Shown here: one piece after another, positions 1-9,314 of the stretch
Layout: the number at the start of each line of letters is the position of its first letter
Numbering within the stretch: the stretch's first letter is position 1
Source: Lachnospiraceae bacterium
GTDB lineage: Bacteria; Bacillota; Clostridia; Lachnospirales; Lachnospiraceae
Assembly (NCBI GenBank): GCA_024696945.1
Contig: JAILGF010000012.1
Location: 1 to 64,000, forward strand
Direction of reading: 5' to 3'
Length of the DNA: 64,000 bases
Program-made: the position numbers and the translations under genes
Notes under the pieces: model-generated
The model's input: the letters and a program-made list of their open reading frames with translations, nothing else
What the model was told of the DNA's origin: nothing
Databases searched by the model: none

Positions 1-1
1 T

Positions 2-664
<663 letters not shown>

Positions 665-722
665 TTGCCGGTTAACATTTATTGGTAAAATTATACAAAT
701 GAATTAGTGTACAATATTTACA

Positions 723-760
723 AAATTTCCGTGCTTGTAACAGGGCACGGAAATTTTTTT
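723..760 (+). terminator. Rho-independent terminator after PFOR gene
   Basis: A perfect 12-bp stem (723-734 with 745-756, outer sequence AAATTTCCGTGC) with a 10-base loop runs into an uninterrupted T run at 754-760. Confidence 0.9.
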
Positions 761-800
761 GTAAAATATTAACAATTTCTATTGCTATTTTTTGTGAAAT

Positions 801-828
801 TTGATAAAATACATAATTAGGATAAAAT
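801..828 (+). promoter_or_regulatory. Probable sigma-A promoter of the DAHP synthase gene
   Basis: TTGATA at 801-806 and TAAAAT at 823-828 are separated by 16 bases, upstream of the gene starting at 892. No operator or riboswitch-like structure is obvious in the leader. Confidence 0.45.
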
Positions 829-891
829 GCAGAGGAATAAATCGTTTTATTATATTAACTTTGACAAAATAAAAAGATTAATCGGAGATTC

Positions 892-1917
892 ATGAACGTA
901 GATTTTGAAAAAAAACTGACCATACCCATGGAAGTCAAGAAAATGTTTCCTATTGACGATAACATGAGAGCGGTTATAGAAGATAAAAGAGAGCAGATTA
1001 AAAAAATAATATCCGGAGAGGACAGCAGACTTCTGCTTGTAATAGGACCTTGCTCCGCGGATAATGAGGCCAGCGTTCTTGATTACATTACAAGGTTAAG
1101 GGCGGTTCAGGACAGAGTAAAAGAAAAGATACTGATCGTTCCGAGAGTTTTCACTAATAAACCGAGGACGACCGGTGACGGATATAAGGGCCTTGTACAT
1201 CAGCCCAATCCAACAGAAAAACCGGATCTGTTCAAAGGTATAATCGCAACCAGAGGAATACATATGCGGGTTGTGAAGGAAACCGGCTTTGTATCGGCGG
1301 ACGAAATGCTGTATCCCGAGAACTACAGATATCTTGATGACCTTTTGGGATATACGACTGTCGGAGCCCGGAGCGTTGAAAACCAACAGCACAGGCTTGT
1401 TGCCAGCGGGGTCGAGATCCCCGTCGGGATGAAAAATCCTACGGGCGGTGATCTTTCGGTAATGATAAATGCCGTACATGCCGCACAGCACCGGCACTCA
1501 TTCCTGTACAGAGGCTGGGCGGTACACTCATACGGGAATCCTTTTGCTCACACAGTGCTGAGAGGATATACCAACAGCCGCGGACGTTCTGTTCCGAATT
1601 ACCATTACGAGGACATAAAGAACGTGATCGAGCTTTATTCCGGTTCGGAACTTCAGAATCCGGCAATAATCATCGATACGAACCACGCAAATTCCGGCAA
1701 GGATCCGTTTGAACAGCCCAGGATCGTAAACGAGGTTATGAATTACAGAAAATATAACCCCGAAATATCAAAAATGGTAAAAGGTTTCCTTATCGAAAGC
1801 TACATTGAAGACGGAGCCCAAAAAATCGGAGAGGGCGTTTACGGAAAATCCATAACGGATGCCTGTCTGGGCTGGGAGAAGAGCGAGAGACTGGTATTGG
1901 AGCTCGCCGAATATTGA
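892..1917 (+). CDS. aroF: 3-deoxy-7-phosphoheptulonate (DAHP) synthase, class I AroF/G/H type
   Basis: The 341-residue product matches the microbial class I DAHP synthases (usually about 350 residues). They condense phosphoenolpyruvate and erythrose 4-phosphate as the first step of the shikimate pathway in the cytoplasm. Visible landmarks are the GPCSADN segment near residue 52, the PRVFTNKPRTTGDGYKGL substrate-binding segment near 84-101, the GARSVENQQHR stretch and the IDTNHANSGK metal-binding region. The start is supported by a purine-rich CGGAG about eight bases upstream. It appears monocistronic, with its own promoter and a terminator before it. Which aromatic amino acid inhibits the enzyme cannot be read from the sequence. 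The family call is secure; the paralogue letter is nominal. Confidence 0.93.
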   Translation: MNVDFEKKLTIPMEVKKMFPIDDNMRAVIEDKREQIKKIISGEDSRLLLVIGPCSADNEASVLDYITRLRAVQDRVKEKILIVPRVFTNKPRTTGDGYKGLVHQPNPTEKPDLFKGIIATRGIHMRVVKETGFVSADEMLYPENYRYLDDLLGYTTVGARSVENQQHRLVASGVEIPVGMKNPTGGDLSVMINAVHAAQHRHSFLYRGWAVHSYGNPFAHTVLRGYTNSRGRSVPNYHYEDIKNVIELYSGSELQNPAIIIDTNHANSGKDPFEQPRIVNEVMNYRKYNPEISKMVKGFLIESYIEDGAQKIGEGVYGKSITDACLGWEKSERLVLELAEY

Positions 1918-1962
1918 AAATCTTAACAATATATGTATAAAGTAAAGCAATTTTAGGCAAGA

Positions 1963-1987
1963 ATGATAATTTTCAATCGATTATCAT
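1963..1987 (+). terminator. Weak AT-rich hairpin downstream of DAHP synthase
   Basis: ATGATAAT at 1963-1970 pairs perfectly with ATTATCAT at 1980-1987 across a 9-base loop. There is no clean T run, so it may be a weak terminator or part of the regulatory region of the next operon. Confidence 0.3.
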
Positions 1988-2006
1988 AATTATTATTGTG
2001 AAATTT

Positions 2007-2047
2007 ACAACAAAATTGTTTACAAATTGTGAATTTTGTTGTATATT
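2007..2047 (+). promoter_or_regulatory. Promoter with overlapping inverted-repeat operator for the glycan import operon
   Basis: TTTACA at 2019-2024 and TATATT at 2042-2047 are 17 bases apart. An 11-bp perfect inverted repeat, ACAACAAAATT at 2007-2017 and AATTTTGTTGT at 2032-2042, flanks the -35 box and runs up to the -10 box. That is a typical position for a repressor site. No regulator gene lies adjacent, so the binding protein is unknown. Confidence 0.55.
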
Positions 2048-2092
2048 TATGTGAAGGAATAAAAATATTTTTTTCTATTTTACGAGGTTGCT

Positions 2093-5000
2093 ATGAAAAA
2101 AAAGAAGTCTAACAGCGCAAGAAACAAAAAAATCATCATTGCGGTAGCCGTTGTAGTGGTTCTTATTGCTATTCTCGTACTTCTTTCACTTCGACCCGTT
2201 AAGAATTATAACGACAAGTATGCCGGAACTAATCTTGACGTCGATGTTGAAGGTATGGAGAGAAGCGGTACCTACAAGCAGTATGTTATGCAGCATGCAA
2301 ATGCGGCAAAGCCTTCTCAGGCAATTGATATCAATCTGGCCGATTACAGATCGGAAGGCGCAGGCGCAGTATCCGCTTATAACGGAGAAAAGGCCGTTGC
2401 CGGTTCATTGCTTACCGAGATCCAGTCAAAGGCAACATGGACTGTCAATGTTCCTCAGGCAGGCTTCTATAATGTTTATATGGAATATCTTTTGCCGAAG
2501 TCTCACGGTGTATCCGCCGAAAGATCGATCCTTATCAATGGCGAGTCACCTTTCCTTGACGCGCAGAATCTTTCATTCTCAAGAATCTGGAAAGACGGCG
2601 GCGATAAGAAGGTTGATAACCAGGGTAACGAGATCAGACCTACTCAGGTTGAGGTTACCGACTGGCAGAAAACATATTTCCAGGATGACAGAGGATATGA
2701 GGCACAGCCTTATATGTTCTATTTCAATTCAGGCAGCAATACCATCACACTTGGCGGAGAGAATGAGCCTCTTGTTATAGGAAAGCTCAGTCTTACTCCC
2801 GTTCTTGATCTTCCTACATACGAACAGTACTATGCTCAGGTATGGAGCCAGCATAATCCCGACGGAACATCCAATACTGCCAAGGACTACATCCAGAAAG
2901 TCCAGGGCGAGGAATCAAGTATTCGTTCCGAATCTTCACTTTATGCAAAATATGACAGATCTTCACCCAGTACACAGCCTTCAAGCGTAACCAATACCGT
3001 TCTTAATTATACCGGTGGTGAGTCTTGGAATATTAACGGCCAGTGGATCGAGTGGAATTTTGAAGTGCCCGAAGACGGCTTCTACAATATTACAATTAAA
3101 GGTCGTCAGAACTATTCAAGAGGTAACGTAAGTAACCGTAAGGTTTATATCGACGGCGACATTCCTTTCAAGGAGCTTGAACAGATTTCATTCGCATACG
3201 ATAATAACTGGGATGTACAGACTCTTGGAACTGATGACGAAAATCCTTACTACTTCTGGCTTGAGAAGGGTACACATACTATCAGGCTTGAAGCTACAAT
3301 GGGTGATCTTGGTAACATCTTACAGCAGATCGAGGATTCAACCTTCAGACTTAACCAGATGTACAGAAAGATCCTCGTTTACACAGGCGTAAGCCCTGAC
3401 ATCTATCGTGATTATCATATTGAAAAGACTTATCCTGAAGTAGTTGATGCTATGGAACTCGAAATGAAGCGTCTCTACAAGATAGTTGATGACTACGTAG
3501 CTTATTCGGGTCAGAAGGCTGAGAACATTGCTCCTGCTCAGACACTTGCTCAGCAGCTTGAACGTTTTGTTGAAAAGCCTCAGAAGATCACTACAGAGTT
3601 TACAACCTTTAAGGATAATATCACAGCACTCGGTACTTCAACACTTAACCTTACAACAACAAGACTTGATATCGACTATATCGTTATCAACGGTATCAAC
3701 ACAGAACCCGAGAGTGACAGCGAGAACATCTTCAAGAAGATCTGGCATGAAGTTAAGTCTTTCGTAGCTTCATTCTTTGTAGATTACAATTCAGTCGGTG
3801 ACGTTTACGACGACAGCGGCGAAGTACTTAAGGTTTGGGTTACAACAGGTCGTGATCAGGGTACTATCTTAAAGACCATGATCGATGATACATTTACACC
3901 TGAGACAGGTATTCCTGTTAACGTTGAGATTGTTATGGCAGGCTCACTGCTGAATGCGGTTATGGCAAACCGCGGACCTAACGTAGTTCTTACCGTTGGT
4001 TCCGATCAGCCTGTTAACTACGCACTCCGTGGAGCTGCAGAGGATATAACACAGTTTGCTGACTGGCAGACAATTCTTGATCCGGCAGAAGATAACTTTA
4101 CAGAGAGTTCATACGAGCAGTATAAGCTTGTTGATGAAAACGGACATTGCGGTATTTACGGACTTCCCGAGACACAGACCTTCAACGTAATGTTCTATCG
4201 TACAGACGTTTTACAGGAACTTGGTTTTGTTTATACAGAAAACGATCCTGAGACACAGGATCCCAATTCCGGTATTAAGGTTGGAGATGCTAAGCCTCCC
4301 AGAACTTGGAAGGAAGTTATAGAGATGCTTCCTACAATTCAGGGACACAACCTTTCGGTAGGTCTTCCTTCAGCAGCAGGTTCAAGTTCGACAGGTACAG
4401 CTTCAACAGCTATTATGTCAACATATCCTGACCTTTCATTATACTTCACTCTGCTATATCAGAACGGCGGTGATATGTATAACGAAAGGGGAACAAAGAC
4501 AACAGTTAACGACGAAGCCGGAATGGCAGCATTCGATACATACGTAAGGTTCTTCAATGATTACGGTCTTCCTACCATCTATGACGCAACAACACGTTTC
4601 CGTCAAGGCGAGATGCCCATCATCGTATCTCCTTACTCATTGTATAACACACTTATGGTTTCCGCACCTGAGATCCGCGGTCTTTGGGACTTCACCTTAG
4701 TACCCGGTACACTTGTTACAGACAAATACGGCAACCCCGTACTTGATGAGAACGGAGAGCAGGAAATCAACTACGATGCATTCATAGCAGGTTCCGCAAC
4801 CATGATGATCTCAACAGACAATGAGACCATTAAGCAGCAAGGTTGGGAATTCATGAAGTGGTGGGTATCGGAAGAAACCCAGACACGTTTCGGACGTGAG
4901 ATCGAAGCTCTGCTCGGTGCATCCGCAAGATATGCTACAGCAAACAGAAAAGCATTTAAGAATCTTTCATGGTCAGCAGACAACATCAGAGTTCTCGATG

Positions 5001-5203
5001 AACAGTGGTCACATACAAAGGGTATCCGTGAGGTTCCCGGAGGATACTTCACCGGACGTCACATCTCCAATGCGATCCGTAAGGTTATCAATGAAAGAAC
5101 CGATACTCGTGAGACCATCATCGACTACTCGAGACTGATCGATGACGAAATTGTCAAGAAACGAAAAGAGTTCGGCTTGCCGCTCGATGACGATCAATCG
5201 TAG
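2093..5203 (+). CDS. Very large membrane-anchored extracellular sugar-binding protein (SBP family 1 with N-terminal beta-sandwich modules)
   Basis: This 1036-residue protein is more than twice the usual size of a sugar-binding protein. A lysine-rich start and a hydrophobic segment at about residues 13-33 act as an uncleaved anchor; there is no lipobox. Two Gly/Tyr/Trp-rich modules follow at about 60-240 and 290-420, each with a PxxGFYN-type strand as in carbohydrate-binding beta-sandwiches. A helical linker comes next, then a family 1 solute-binding domain at about 575-1000. Two permease genes follow with short spacing. I infer that it captures an oligosaccharide outside the membrane and presents it to these permeases, with the added modules perhaps holding the polymer. 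The substrate is unknown. The binding domain is secure; the identity of the front modules is inference. Confidence 0.85.
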   Translation: MKKKKSNSARNKKIIIAVAVVVVLIAILVLLSLRPVKNYNDKYAGTNLDVDVEGMERSGTYKQYVMQHANAAKPSQAIDINLADYRSEGAGAVSAYNGEKAVAGSLLTEIQSKATWTVNVPQAGFYNVYMEYLLPKSHGVSAERSILINGESPFLDAQNLSFSRIWKDGGDKKVDNQGNEIRPTQVEVTDWQKTYFQDDRGYEAQPYMFYFNSGSNTITLGGENEPLVIGKLSLTPVLDLPTYEQYYAQVWSQHNPDGTSNTAKDYIQKVQGEESSIRSESSLYAKYDRSSPSTQPSSVTNTVLNYTGGESWNINGQWIEWNFEVPEDGFYNITIKGRQNYSRGNVSNRKVYIDGDIPFKELEQISFAYDNNWDVQTLGTDDENPYYFWLEKGTHTIRLEATMGDLGNILQQIEDSTFRLNQMYRKILVYTGVSPDIYRDYHIEKTYPEVVDAMELEMKRLYKIVDDYVAYSGQKAENIAPAQTLAQQLERFVEKPQKITTEFTTFKDNITALGTSTLNLTTTRLDIDYIVINGINTEPESDSENIFKKIWHEVKSFVASFFVDYNSVGDVYDDSGEVLKVWVTTGRDQGTILKTMIDDTFTPETGIPVNVEIVMAGSLLNAVMANRGPNVVLTVGSDQPVNYALRGAAEDITQFADWQTILDPAEDNFTESSYEQYKLVDENGHCGIYGLPETQTFNVMFYRTDVLQELGFVYTENDPETQDPNSGIKVGDAKPPRTWKEVIEMLPTIQGHNLSVGLPSAAGSSSTGTASTAIMSTYPDLSLYFTLLYQNGGDMYNERGTKTTVNDEAGMAAFDTYVRFFNDYGLPTIYDATTRFRQGEMPIIVSPYSLYNTLMVSAPEIRGLWDFTLVPGTLVTDKYGNPVLDENGEQEINYDAFIAGSATMMISTDNETIKQQGWEFMKWWVSEETQTRFGREIEALLGASARYATANRKAFKNLSWSADNIRVLDEQWSHTKGIREVPGGYFTGRHISNAIRKVINERTDTRETIIDYSRLIDDEIVKKRKEFGLPLDDDQS

Positions 5204-5255
5204 GATTAATACAGAAGATTTTATTCGGCAATTTAAAATTTAAGGGAGAGTTTAT

Positions 5256-6194
5256 ATGGGCGAGTATATTAAAAAGTATTTTACGTTGAGAAAACACAAC
5301 GCAAGTACAGCATGGAAAAAAGCCAAATTAGCAAAGAACTGCTATTTGTTCCTGCTTCCGTATGCTATAATTTTCTGTATGTTCTACGTATATCCCGTAG
5401 TTGCATCAATCTATTATAGCTTTACTTACTACAACATTCTGGAATCACCCAGGTTCTTGGGCTTACAGAACTACATAAGCCTTATCCTTGAGGACGATAT
5501 ATTCCTTATCGGATTAAAGAACACCTTGGTTATAGCAATTATCACCGGACCTTTGGGATACCTCTTATCATTCCTTTTCGCTTGGCTGATCAACGAGCTT
5601 CCCAGAGCCGTACGAAGCGTAGCGGTTATCGTTTTCTACGCTCCTTCGATCGCAGGTACCTGTTATACGATCTTCTCGATCTTCTTCAGAGGAGATGCAT
5701 ACGGTTACGTAAATTCAATCCTTATGGATATCGGTATCATTGATACTCCTATCCTTTGGTTCATAAATCCTCAGTACATGCTTCCCATCTGTATGGGCGT
5801 TATCCTCTGGATGAGTCTTGGTACCGGATTCCTTTCATTCGTTGCCGGACTTCAGGGCGTTGACCGTTCACAGTTTGAAGCAGGTATGGTGGACGGTGTT
5901 AAGAACAGATGGCAGGAGCTCTGGTACATCACCCTTCCTAATATGAAGCCCATGCTTATATTCGGTGCGGTTATGGCAATTACCCAGTCCTTCTCCGTTC
6001 ATGATGTAACAGCTGCACTCTGCGGCTTCCCGAGTACAGACTATGCTGCACATACAATCGTTTCCTGTCTGATGGACTTCGGTTTCATGAGATTTGAAAT
6101 GGGTTATGCCTGTGCTATAGCAACTGTATTATTCCTGTTAATGATCTTATGTAACAAGGCAATTCAAAGTCTATTAAGGAGAGTAGGAACCTGA
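5256..6194 (+). CDS. Sugar ABC transporter permease (UgpA/LacF type)
   Basis: The 312-residue integral membrane protein has six predicted membrane spans and the cytoplasmic EAA-type coupling loop (EAGMVDGVKNRWQELWYITLP, in the last third). This is typical of the first permease of carbohydrate uptake-1 importers. It lies 52 bases after the large binding protein and one base before the second permease, so the three form an operon. GGGAG precedes the ATG at 5256. No ATP-binding subunit is encoded in this locus; in Firmicutes a shared MsmX-like ATPase often serves such importers (known for the group, inferred here). Confidence 0.9.
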   Translation: MGEYIKKYFTLRKHNASTAWKKAKLAKNCYLFLLPYAIIFCMFYVYPVVASIYYSFTYYNILESPRFLGLQNYISLILEDDIFLIGLKNTLVIAIITGPLGYLLSFLFAWLINELPRAVRSVAVIVFYAPSIAGTCYTIFSIFFRGDAYGYVNSILMDIGIIDTPILWFINPQYMLPICMGVILWMSLGTGFLSFVAGLQGVDRSQFEAGMVDGVKNRWQELWYITLPNMKPMLIFGAVMAITQSFSVHDVTAALCGFPSTDYAAHTIVSCLMDFGFMRFEMGYACAIATVLFLLMILCNKAIQSLLRRVGT

Positions 6195-6195
6195 T

Positions 6196-7107
6196 ATGAG
6201 TAAAAAAGCAAAAGCTAAAACAGCAGCAAATTATTACAAGCCGTATCATAAGCCGCTTATCAGACGTAGAAGGCCTAACAGGTCCGTCGGCGGTGATGTC
6301 GGCCTTTACATCTTCCTTGGATTAATGGCTATTATCATGGTATTCCCGCTCGTTTATGCGGTTGCCAATGCATTAAAGCCCCTTGATGAGTTGTTCAGGT
6401 TCCCTCCGAAGATTTTCGCTCAGAACCCGACACTCGACAACTTCTCAGACTTGTTTGTAACACTTGGTAAATCATGGGTTACATTTACAAGATACCTGTT
6501 CAACACAGTATTTATCACATTTGCCGGAACAGCAGGGCACCTGCTTATCGCATCCATGGGTGCATTCGTTCTTGCAAAGTATGATTTTCCCGGCGGAAGA
6601 TTATTCTTCAAGATAGTTACCGTTGCGATCATGTTCGTTCCTGCTGTTACACAGGTTCCTAACTACATCTTACTTAGTAAGTTAGGCTGGATCGATACAT
6701 ATTGGTCAATCATTATTCCTGCATTTGCTTCTCCTATGGGTATGTTCCTTATGAAGCAGTTCATGGAAGGTCTTCCTACCTCGCTGGTTGAGGCTGCTAA
6801 GATCGACGGTGCTACAGAGTGGAGAGTTTTCACAAACATCGTTATGCCCAATGTTAAGCCTGCATGGATGACACTGATCATCTTCTCGGTACAGGGACTT
6901 TGGAATAACAACGGTGGTATGTACATCTTCTCTGAGCAGAAGAAAACCCTTCCTTACGCTATGGGCCAGATCCAGGGCGGTGGTATTGCAAGAACCGGTC
7001 AGGGTGCTGCAGTTACAGTAGTACTTATGATAGTTCCTATAGCAATATTCATCTTCTCTGAAAGCCAGATCCTTGAAACAATGGCCAGCTCAGGTATGAA
7101 GGATTGA
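6196..7107 (+). CDS. Carbohydrate ABC transporter permease (UgpE/MalG type)
   Basis: The 303-residue partner permease has six membrane segments and the conserved EAAKIDGATEWRVFTNIVMP coupling loop. A basic N-terminal tail of about 35 residues precedes the first membrane span. The gene starts one base after the stop of the previous permease, consistent with translational coupling and a heterodimeric membrane channel. The sugar cannot be deduced. The binding protein at 2093 is the obvious partner, although a second permease pair and binding protein lie in the same cluster. Confidence 0.92.
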   Translation: MSKKAKAKTAANYYKPYHKPLIRRRRPNRSVGGDVGLYIFLGLMAIIMVFPLVYAVANALKPLDELFRFPPKIFAQNPTLDNFSDLFVTLGKSWVTFTRYLFNTVFITFAGTAGHLLIASMGAFVLAKYDFPGGRLFFKIVTVAIMFVPAVTQVPNYILLSKLGWIDTYWSIIIPAFASPMGMFLMKQFMEGLPTSLVEAAKIDGATEWRVFTNIVMPNVKPAWMTLIIFSVQGLWNNNGGMYIFSEQKKTLPYAMGQIQGGGIARTGQGAAVTVVLMIVPIAIFIFSESQILETMASSGMKD

Positions 7108-7123
7108 TGTGGGGAGGTATATG

Positions 7124-8602
7124 ATGAAGAAGATTATTACGAAATGTGTTGCACTGATGATGTGCACGATGTTCTTGCTGCTTATTCCCTGCAGCGTGGA
7201 CGCACATGCCGACAGCAGTTATTCATACAATTACGATTACTGGGGTGAGTTCACGGATTCTCCCGATATGTATTCGGTAGCTGCAGTTGTAACATCTAAG
7301 GACTTAGGTCTTGATGTTGATATGTTAACTCCTCAGAGTATTTCCGTATATGGCAATCTTATCTATGTTTGCGATACATCAAACGGTAGGATCGTTATTC
7401 TTGAAAGAGTTGGAAAGGCAGAATTAAAACTTGTCGAAGTACGTGAAGGTTTTAACGGCCCCTACGATCTTGCAATTTCAGAAGATGGAAATATTTTTAT
7501 AGCAGAGAAGACAGGTGAAAGAATCGTTAAGCTTGACTCAAATTGGAATTACCTTATGGAATTCACAATGCCTGACGATCCTTCAATCGATGAGAAGACA
7601 GCTTTCAATCCTTCCAAAATTGCGGTTGATACAGCTGAACGTGTTTACTGCGTAGCTGAAAACATTAACAAAGGTCTTATTAAATACGAATCTGACGGAA
7701 GCTTCTCAGGATTTATCGGAGCTACACCCGTTACCTACAATTTCTGGGACTGGCTGTGGAAGAAATTCGCATCTCAGGAACAGAGAGAGAAGATGGTAAA
7801 CTTCGTTCCTACACAGTATGATAACCTTTACATGGATAGGGAAGGTTTCATATATGTATGTACAAGCAAGCCTACCGAAGAGGATATCAAGGCTGAGACC
7901 GCTGATGTTGTTCGTAAACTGAACCTTCTGGGTTCCGACATCCTTGTTCGTAACGGAAGTTATCCTATATACGGTGATCTGTATATGGGTACCGGTGGAA
8001 AGAAAACCGGTCCTTCACAGTTCAAGGATATGACCACTCTTGACAATGATATTTATTTCTGTCTTGATAATAACCGTGGCCGACTTTTCGGATATGACGA
8101 TCAGGGACATCTGGTATGCGTATTCGGCGGTGTAGGTAACATGGACGGTTACTTTAATTCAGCAATAAGTATCGATCATATGGGCAAGGATCTTTTTGTA
8201 CTTGATGAAAGAGACGGTGCCATAACAATATTCACTACTACGGAATACGGTGATCTTATCTATAGTGCGGTTGATCAGTTTGACTTAGGTGAGTATGATG
8301 CATCTGAGAAAAGCTGGAGACAGGTTATGGAGCTTAACGGAAACTATGACCTGGCATATATCGGTATCGGACGTTCGCTCTTAAGACAGAAGAAGTACAA
8401 GGAAGCAATGGAGTACTTCGAGCTGAAGCATGATGCTGATAACTACTCAAAAGCATTCAAGCAATATCGTAAGCAGTGGGTTGAAGAGCATATTGTTTTG
8501 ATTGTTATCATAGTTCTTGCATTATTCCTGATCCCTATGGGAATAGGCAGACTCAAATTTATCAAACACGAAATCGACACTGCTGATATTTTTCAATTAT
8601 AA
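7124..8602 (+). CDS. Secreted NHL-type beta-propeller protein with TPR-like tail and C-terminal membrane anchor
   Basis: The roughly 492-residue protein begins with a signal peptide (about residues 1-28). A six-bladed NHL-like propeller follows at about 60-370, with repeats of the form 'VYVxDTSNGRIVIL' and 'IFIAEKTGERIVKLD'. A TPR-like helical stretch with DLAYIGIGRSLLRQKKYKEA lies at about 390-440, then one hydrophobic anchor near the C terminus. A GTG at 7109 would also be in frame, but GGGGAGG at 7111-7117 places initiation at ATG 7124 (or 7121). The gene sits directly behind the two permeases, so it probably acts on the outer face of the membrane with the importer. A glycan- or protein-binding role is inference. 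Confidence 0.8.
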   Translation: MKKIITKCVALMMCTMFLLLIPCSVDAHADSSYSYNYDYWGEFTDSPDMYSVAAVVTSKDLGLDVDMLTPQSISVYGNLIYVCDTSNGRIVILERVGKAELKLVEVREGFNGPYDLAISEDGNIFIAEKTGERIVKLDSNWNYLMEFTMPDDPSIDEKTAFNPSKIAVDTAERVYCVAENINKGLIKYESDGSFSGFIGATPVTYNFWDWLWKKFASQEQREKMVNFVPTQYDNLYMDREGFIYVCTSKPTEEDIKAETADVVRKLNLLGSDILVRNGSYPIYGDLYMGTGGKKTGPSQFKDMTTLDNDIYFCLDNNRGRLFGYDDQGHLVCVFGGVGNMDGYFNSAISIDHMGKDLFVLDERDGAITIFTTTEYGDLIYSAVDQFDLGEYDASEKSWRQVMELNGNYDLAYIGIGRSLLRQKKYKEAMEYFELKHDADNYSKAFKQYRKQWVEEHIVLIVIIVLALFLIPMGIGRLKFIKHEIDTADIFQL

Positions 8603-8621
8603 CTAATGGAGATAGGACGAT

Positions 8622-9281
8622 ATGGCATCAAAAAGATCGCTTAGAAGAAAAAAATTTAATAAGTATAAGGATTCCTTAAAATTCGCCTTCTATTGCGTAA
8701 CACACCCTATAGACGGTTATTGGGATCTGACTCATGAAAAGAGAGGAACAATGGCAGTTGCCAACACAATATTGTTTGCAACGGTTTTCATGAGAATATT
8801 CAGCCTTAGGTATACCAGTTTTATCTTCGTTGATATAAACTGGGAGGAAACAAACATCCTGCTTTATATAGGAACCATTCTTTTCCCTCTGGCTCTGTGG
8901 GTAGTCGGTAACTGGGCTCTGACAACACTGGCAGACGGTAAAGGCCGTCTGGGTCAAGTCTATATGGCGACGTGTTACGCCATGCTCCCTTACCCGATTG
9001 TACAGCTCTTCCTTATGATCTTCAGTAACGTCGTTACTGTTGACGAGGCCGGTTTCTATACAACAGTCGGAACCTTAACTCTTGCATATTGTGCAATTCT
9101 TATTATAGTAGCTATGGGGCAGATTCATGAGTATCGTGCAGGCAAGAACATTATGTTTACGATATTCTCACTGTTTGCTGTATTGGTTGAGGTTTTCATT
9201 CTCTTGTTATTCTTCAGTATGATATCTCAGGGTGTTGCATATTTTGTATCGTTAGTAAAAGAAATGCTGTTCAGACTATAA
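8622..9281 (+). CDS. Yip1-family integral membrane protein
   Basis: The 219-residue protein has about five predicted membrane spans and resembles the YIP1/YIF1 family. The N-terminal FAFYCVTHPIDGYWDLTHEK segment and the 'FPLALWVVGNWALTTLADGKG' region between spans are typical of bacterial members placed in glycan transport clusters. The function of bacterial Yip1 proteins is unknown. It lies 19 bases after the propeller gene and 33 bases before the DUF5696 gene, with AGGAC-like ribosome binding sequences. Constant grouping with ABC permeases suggests a membrane scaffold or assembly role for the importer (inference). Confidence 0.8.
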   Translation: MASKRSLRRKKFNKYKDSLKFAFYCVTHPIDGYWDLTHEKRGTMAVANTILFATVFMRIFSLRYTSFIFVDINWEETNILLYIGTILFPLALWVVGNWALTTLADGKGRLGQVYMATCYAMLPYPIVQLFLMIFSNVVTVDEAGFYTTVGTLTLAYCAILIIVAMGQIHEYRAGKNIMFTIFSLFAVLVEVFILLLFFSMISQGVAYFVSLVKEMLFRL

Positions 9282-9314
9282 CGATTACAGAGAAAAAATG
9301 ATTGAGGAGCTACG

